Below, in pieces: positions 60,623 to 64,000 of a DNA stretch of 64,000 bases. Positions within the stretch are counted from its first letter, which is position 1. Each line of letters starts with the position of its first letter. Source of the stretch: Corynebacterium lactis (lineage in GTDB: Bacteria > Actinomycetota > Actinomycetes > Mycobacteriales > Mycobacteriaceae); contig NZ_ULHE01000001.1 of NCBI RefSeq assembly GCF_900519355.1, positions 372,001-436,000 on the forward strand, written 5' to 3'. The notes beneath the pieces are model-generated. The model saw nothing but the letters and a program-made list of their open reading frames with translations. It was not told the origin of the DNA and did not search any database. The translations under genes and the position numbers were made by a program.

Positions 60623-62776
60623 GTGACTGACAAGGGCCGCCAGGTTGCAGAGCCGGTTGGTAGCGACCAGCTCGATTACCACGCACTGAACGCGCTTCTG
60701 AACCTCTACGACGAGAACAACAAGATTCAGTTCGATAAGGATCGCCAGGCTGCGCGCCAGTTCTTCCTGCAGCACGTCAACCAGAACACCGTCTTCTTCC
60801 ATAACCTGAAGGAGAAGCTGGATTACCTGATCGAGAACAAGTACTACGAGCCCGAGGTGCTGGAGAAGTACGAGTTCGAGGACATCAAGGCCCTGTTCAA
60901 GCAGGCGTATGCGCACAAGTTCCGCTTCAAGTCCTTCCTGGGTGCGTACAAGTACTACACCTCGTACACCCTGAAGACCTTCGACGGTAAGCGCTACCTC
61001 GAGCGCTACGAGGACCGCGTCTGCATGGTCGCCCTCACGCTTGCCGACGGTGACCTAGCGCTGGCGCAGAATATGGTCGACGAGATCATCACCGGCCGTT
61101 TCCAGCCTGCGACCCCGACGTTTTTGAACTCCGGCAAGGCCCAGCGCGGCGAGCCGGTGTCCTGCTTCCTGTTGCGCATTGAGGACAACATGGAGTCGAT
61201 CGGTCGCGCCATCAACTCCTCGCTGCAGCTGTCCAAGCGCGGTGGCGGTGTCGCGTTGCTGCTGAGCAACCTGCGTGAGCAGGGTGCCCCGATTAAGCAC
61301 ATCGAAAATCAGTCCTCGGGTGTTATCCCGGTCATGAAGCTGCTGGAGGACTCCTTCTCCTACGCCAACCAGCTGGGTGCTCGCCAGGGCGCCGGCGCCG
61401 TGTACCTCCACGCGCACCATCCGGACATCATGCGATTCCTGGATACCAAGCGTGAGAACGCGGACGAGAAGATCCGCATCAAGTCGCTGTCCCTCGGCGT
61501 TGTCATCCCGGACATCACCTTCGAGCTGGCCAAGCGCAACGACGACATGTACCTGTTCAGTCCGTACGACGTCGAGCGTGTCTACGGCAAGGCGTTCGCG
61601 GACATCAATATCTCTGAGAACTACGCGGATATGGTCGAGGATCCGCGTATCCGCAAGACCAAGATCAACGCACGCCAGTTCTTCCAGACCATCGCAGAGA
61701 TTCAGTTCGAGTCCGGCTACCCGTACATCATGTACGAAGATACGGTCAATCGCGCGAACCCGATTGAGGGCCGCGTGAACATGTCGAACCTGTGCTCGGA
61801 GATTCTGCAGGTTAATACCCCGTCGAAGTACAACGATGACCTCTCCTACTCGGAGGTTGGCGAGGATATTTCCTGCAACCTGGGCTCGCTGAACATCGCG
61901 ATGACCATGGATTCCCCGGACTTCTCCCGCACTATCGAGACCGCAATTCGTGGCCTGACCGCGGTGAGTGAGCAGACCTCCATCGACTCAGTGCCGTCGA
62001 TCCGCAAGGGCAATGACGGCTCCCATGCCATCGGCCTGGGGCAGATGAACCTGCACGGCTACCTCGGCCGCGAGAAGATCCACTACGGCTCCGAGGAGGC
62101 GCTGGACTTTACCAACGCCTACTTCGCCGCGGTGCTCTTCGAGGCGCTGAAGGCCTCCAACAAGATTGCCCGCGAGCGTGGCCAGAAGTTCGCCAACTTC
62201 GAAAACTCCGATTACGCCAGCGGCAAGTACTTCGACAGCTTTGACCCGGCTGAGTTCCAGCCGGTCACCGATCGGGTCAAGGAGATTTTCGCGGGCTCGA
62301 CTGTGCACGTCCCGGATGCGCAGGAGTGGGCGCAGTTGAAGGCCGACGTCATGGAGTACGGCCTATTTAACCGGAACCTGCAGGCTGTTCCTCCGACCGG
62401 GTCGATCTCCTACATCAACAACTCGACGTCGTCGATTCACCCGATTGCGTCTCGCATCGAGATTCGTAAGGAGGGCAAGATCGGTCGCGTCTACTACCCG
62501 GCGCCGCACATGGACAACGACAACCTCGAGTTCTTCGAGGATGCGTACGAGATCGGCTATGAAAAGATCATCGACACCTACGCGGTCGCGACCAAGTACG
62601 TCGACCAGGGCCTGTCCCTGACCCTGTTCTTCAAGGACACGGTCAGCACCCGCGACATCAACCGCGCGCAGATCTACGCATGGCGCAAGGGCATTAAGAC
62701 CCTGTACTACATCCGCCTGCGCCAGGTCGCCCTGGAGGGCACCGAGGTCGAGGGTTGCGTGTCCTGCATGCTCTAG
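60623..62776 (+). CDS. nrdE: Class Ib ribonucleoside-diphosphate reductase, alpha subunit NrdE
   Basis: Catalytic subunit that reduces NDPs to dNDPs. The 717-residue protein shows [20 protein letters not shown] (first redox Cys near 192), [15 protein letters not shown], the radical-site block NLCSEIL near 392 (Asn, Cys, Glu), [10 protein letters not shown] near 473, [16 protein letters not shown] and the C-terminal redox pair GCVSCML. GTG 60623 follows AGGAG. The partner nrdF is not in the window, as in C. glutamicum, where it lies separately. Confidence 0.97.
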   Translation: MTDKGRQVAEPVGSDQLDYHALNALLNLYDENNKIQFDKDRQAARQFFLQHVNQNTVFFHNLKEKLDYLIENKYYEPEVLEKYEFEDIKALFKQAYAHKFRFKSFLGAYKYYTSYTLKTFDGKRYLERYEDRVCMVALTLADGDLALAQNMVDEIITGRFQPATPTFLNSGKAQRGEPVSCFLLRIEDNMESIGRAINSSLQLSKRGGGVALLLSNLREQGAPIKHIENQSSGVIPVMKLLEDSFSYANQLGARQGAGAVYLHAHHPDIMRFLDTKRENADEKIRIKSLSLGVVIPDITFELAKRNDDMYLFSPYDVERVYGKAFADINISENYADMVEDPRIRKTKINARQFFQTIAEIQFESGYPYIMYEDTVNRANPIEGRVNMSNLCSEILQVNTPSKYNDDLSYSEVGEDISCNLGSLNIAMTMDSPDFSRTIETAIRGLTAVSEQTSIDSVPSIRKGNDGSHAIGLGQMNLHGYLGREKIHYGSEEALDFTNAYFAAVLFEALKASNKIARERGQKFANFENSDYASGKYFDSFDPAEFQPVTDRVKEIFAGSTVHVPDAQEWAQLKADVMEYGLFNRNLQAVPPTGSISYINNSTSSIHPIASRIEIRKEGKIGRVYYPAPHMDNDNLEFFEDAYEIGYEKIIDTYAVATKYVDQGLSLTLFFKDTVSTRDINRAQIYAWRKGIKTLYYIRLRQVALEGTEVEGCVSCML
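61039..61049 (-). repeat. 11-mer CGTCGGCAAGC, copy 16
   Basis: In nrdE, coding strand ctt-gcc-gac (Leu-Ala-Asp). The surrounding gene otherwise prefers ctg/ctc for Leu. Confidence 0.8.
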
Positions 62777-62868
62777 GCGATGCCGCTCGCACGTTGGCCT
62801 AGTGCCAGTTGCGTAGTGCCGGTGCCTAGAGCCAGCGCACCGTGCTCATCGATGCCGAAGACGCAGGA

Positions 62869-62915
62869 AGCGGGCGCCGCCGAGGGAGAAGTTCCCCCGG
62901 TGGCGCCCGCTTTTT
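62869..62915 (+). terminator. Rho-independent terminator after nrdE
   Basis: agcgggcgccgcc/ggtggcgcccgct stem with TTTTT, about 90 nt after the nrdE stop. Confidence 0.85.
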
Positions 62916-62966
62916 GCTGTAATTTTTCCGACTCCAGCACGATGGGAACAAATGTAAATAACAGTA

Positions 62967-62995
62967 TTGACGAATGTAGCAAAGGGGTCTACGCT
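62967..62995 (+). promoter_or_regulatory. Promoter of deoD
   Basis: -35 TTGACG (62967-62972), exactly 17 nt, -10 TACGCT (62990-62995). It has the same -35 and spacing as the desaturase-operon promoter. Confidence 0.7.
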
Positions 62996-63023
62996 GGAAG
63001 TTGATAAAGGCGATGAATCTTCA

Positions 63024-63058
63024 CCGGCTCCGCCCGGAACCTCTCCGTAGGCGGCCGG
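63024..63058 (+). other. Hairpin in the deoD leader
   Basis: ccggctccgcc pairs with ggcggccgg apart from one bulge, about 20 nt after the predicted transcription start. Confidence 0.4.
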
Positions 63059-63109
63059 CCCCATGCTTTTGCAGCTTCGGGGGCGCGCAGCGGTCGGGGA
63101 AGTACAAGT

Positions 63110-63120
63110 CGTCGGCAAGC
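63110..63120 (+). repeat. 11-mer CGTCGGCAAGC, copy 17 (non-coding)
   Basis: Lies in the untranslated deoD leader, 41 nt before the start codon. It shows the motif is not only a codon-use effect. Confidence 0.8.
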
Positions 63121-63161
63121 ACTGCGAGGGCGCACCCGCCCAGGAAAGGGGACTGACCCAA

Positions 63162-63881
63162 ATGTCCGAGAAGAAGAACACCCCGCACATCAACCCGAAG
63201 GGCGCTCCGATCGCGGAGACCATCCTGCTGCCGGGCGATCCGCTGCGCGCGAAGTTCATCGCCGACACATTCTTGGAGGATGTCGTCCAGTTCAACGATG
63301 TCCGCAATATGCTGGGCTTCACCGGCACCTACCAGGGCACCCCGGTGTCGGTGATGGGCTCCGGCATGGGCATGCCCTCGATCGGCATCTACTCCTACGA
63401 GCTGATTAACTTCTTCGAGGCCAAGAAGGTCATCCGCGTGGGCTCCATCGGCGCCCTCCAGGCGGACATTCCCCTGTACGACGTCATCGTGGGCGCCTCG
63501 GCGTCGACCGACTCCAACTTCATGGACCAGTACAACCTGCCCGGCACCTACGCGCCAACGGCGTCGTGGAAGCTGCTGAAGGGCGTCGTCGACGAGGCGG
63601 AGAGGCAGAACGTCCACGTCCACGTCGGCAACATCCTCAGCTCGGACGTGTTCTACAACGCGGACGAGACCGTCAACGACCGCTGGGCGCGCATGGGCGT
63701 GCTCGGCGTCGAGATGGAGTCCGCGGCGCTCTACGCCATCGCGGCCCAGGCGGGCGTCGACGCGCTCGGCGTGTTCACGGTCTCGGACAACATTGTGAAG
63801 CAGCAGGCCATCAGCCCGGAGGAGCGCCAGACCGCGTTCGCCCAGATGATGGAACTGACCCTCCCGCTGGCGAAGATCTAG
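63162..63881 (+). CDS. deoD: Purine-nucleoside phosphorylase DeoD
   Basis: Cleaves purine (deoxy)nucleosides with phosphate to base and (deoxy)ribose-1-phosphate. The 239-residue protein has LLPGDPLRAKFIADTFL near residue 23, GSGMGMPSIGIYSYEL near 69 (DeoD signature) and GVEMESAALYAIAAQAG near 184. AGGAAAGGGG precedes ATG 63162. A transporter gene follows after 14 nt, suggesting nucleoside salvage. Confidence 0.95.
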   Translation: MSEKKNTPHINPKGAPIAETILLPGDPLRAKFIADTFLEDVVQFNDVRNMLGFTGTYQGTPVSVMGSGMGMPSIGIYSYELINFFEAKKVIRVGSIGALQADIPLYDVIVGASASTDSNFMDQYNLPGTYAPTASWKLLKGVVDEAERQNVHVHVGNILSSDVFYNADETVNDRWARMGVLGVEMESAALYAIAAQAGVDALGVFTVSDNIVKQQAISPEERQTAFAQMMELTLPLAKI

Positions 63882-63895
63882 TGGCGGGGTAAGTC

Positions 63896-64000
63896 ATGAG
63901 CGCAGTTACATCTGATTCCACCTCCACTTCCACGGCTGGCCGCGCCCTCAATCCGAAGGCCGCCGTTCCCGTCCTTCTGTTCTCTTTCGTCTTCTGCCTG
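63896..64000 (+). CDS. Transporter N-terminus (probable nucleoside/MFS permease), cut by window edge
   Basis: Only 35 codons are visible: a Ser/Thr-rich start followed by NPKAAVPVLLFSFVFCL, the beginning of a first membrane helix. Position 14 nt after deoD with a GGCGGGG Shine-Dalgarno suggests a nucleoside uptake permease co-expressed with DeoD. The family cannot be fixed from this fragment. Confidence 0.55.
   Translation, partial: MSAVTSDSTSTSTAGRALNPKAAVPVLLFSFVFCL

Larger units (their letters stand above)
62777..63161. other. 385-bp region between nrdE and deoD
   Basis: Contains the nrdE terminator, a near-consensus promoter and a leader of about 160 nt for deoD. That leader carries a hairpin (63024-63058) and one non-coding copy of the 11-mer. 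Confidence 0.6.

Noticed and set aside
1..64000. CRISPR arrays, insertion sequences, integrases, prophage or plasmid functions
   Set aside because: No spaced direct repeats, transposase-like frames or terminal inverted repeats were seen; the dispersed 11-mer is not CRISPR-like because its spacing is in kilobases and irregular.

Overview
The window is backbone chromosome of a high-GC actinobacterium, almost certainly a Corynebacterium (species not resolved). The basis is gene content and order: manB-tobH-manA, sahH-tmk-mtrA-mtrB-lpqB-comF-hpf-secA1, sigH-rshA followed by a WhiB1/WhcE regulator, adnA-adnB-channel-uvrD2, pgm beside two crcB genes, and nrdHIE. Most of this order is also known from Mycobacterium tuberculosis. 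I see no prophage, insertion sequence, CRISPR array or other acquired island; base composition and codon use look even throughout.

Layout. 1-3.5 kb: mannose-phosphate metabolism feeding mannosylated envelope lipids. 3.6-5.2 kb: a disordered lipoprotein and a DUF4259 protein. 5.3-13.3 kb: S-adenosylhomocysteine hydrolase, dTMP kinase, the MtrAB-LpqB envelope-control system, a ComF-type protein and the ribosome hibernation factor. 13.5-20.5 kb: SecA1, three small conserved genes, and a ferredoxin reductase/fatty-acid desaturase pair. 20.5-25.8 kb: ClC channel, RsgA, AroA, an SRAP protein, YbaK. 25.9-29.8 kb: SigH/RshA, tRNA-Ala(CGC), the 24-residue ribosomal protein bL37, WhiB1, a lipid kinase. 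29.9-34.7 kb: an Rv3212-like protein, a DEAD-box helicase, DUF3107, DUF3152, a TIGR02569 protein. 34.8-45 kb: AdnA and AdnB, a K+ channel and UvrD2. 45-50.8 kb: a cyclodehydratase-like protein, two metallopeptidases, a PDZ-Lon protease, an alanine symporter. 50.8-54.8 kb: fluoride channels, Pgm, a DoxX/MauE protein and a DsbA-like protein. 55-64 kb: tRNA-Ala(GGC), a PPOX-fold protein, TetR regulator, NadE, sugar transporter, L36, NrdH-NrdI-NrdE, DeoD and the start of a transporter.

Two window-wide patterns stand out. First, the 10-mer GTCGGCAAGC occurs exactly 17 times, in both orientations, and 16 copies are preceded by C, giving the 11-mer CGTCGGCAAGC. Simple base composition predicts roughly 0.1 copies of the 11-mer. 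It falls in different reading frames (Ser-Ala-Ser, Leu-Ala-Asp, Arg-Arg-Gln-Ala, Leu-Pro-Thr) and once in non-coding DNA, so it appears to be kept as DNA. A DNA-uptake-type signal is the leading hypothesis; a Chi-like or other genome-architecture motif is possible. Second, about fifteen genes have a TANNNT-like -10 box ending 6-8 nt, most often 7 nt, before the start codon, which indicates leaderless transcripts and corrects several start sites.

Three conserved genes (mtrB, the DUF3152 gene and adnA) are broken by a frameshift. In each case restoring one G or C to a short G/C run repairs the reading frame. This looks more like consensus error than three independent gene losses, but the sequence alone cannot decide.
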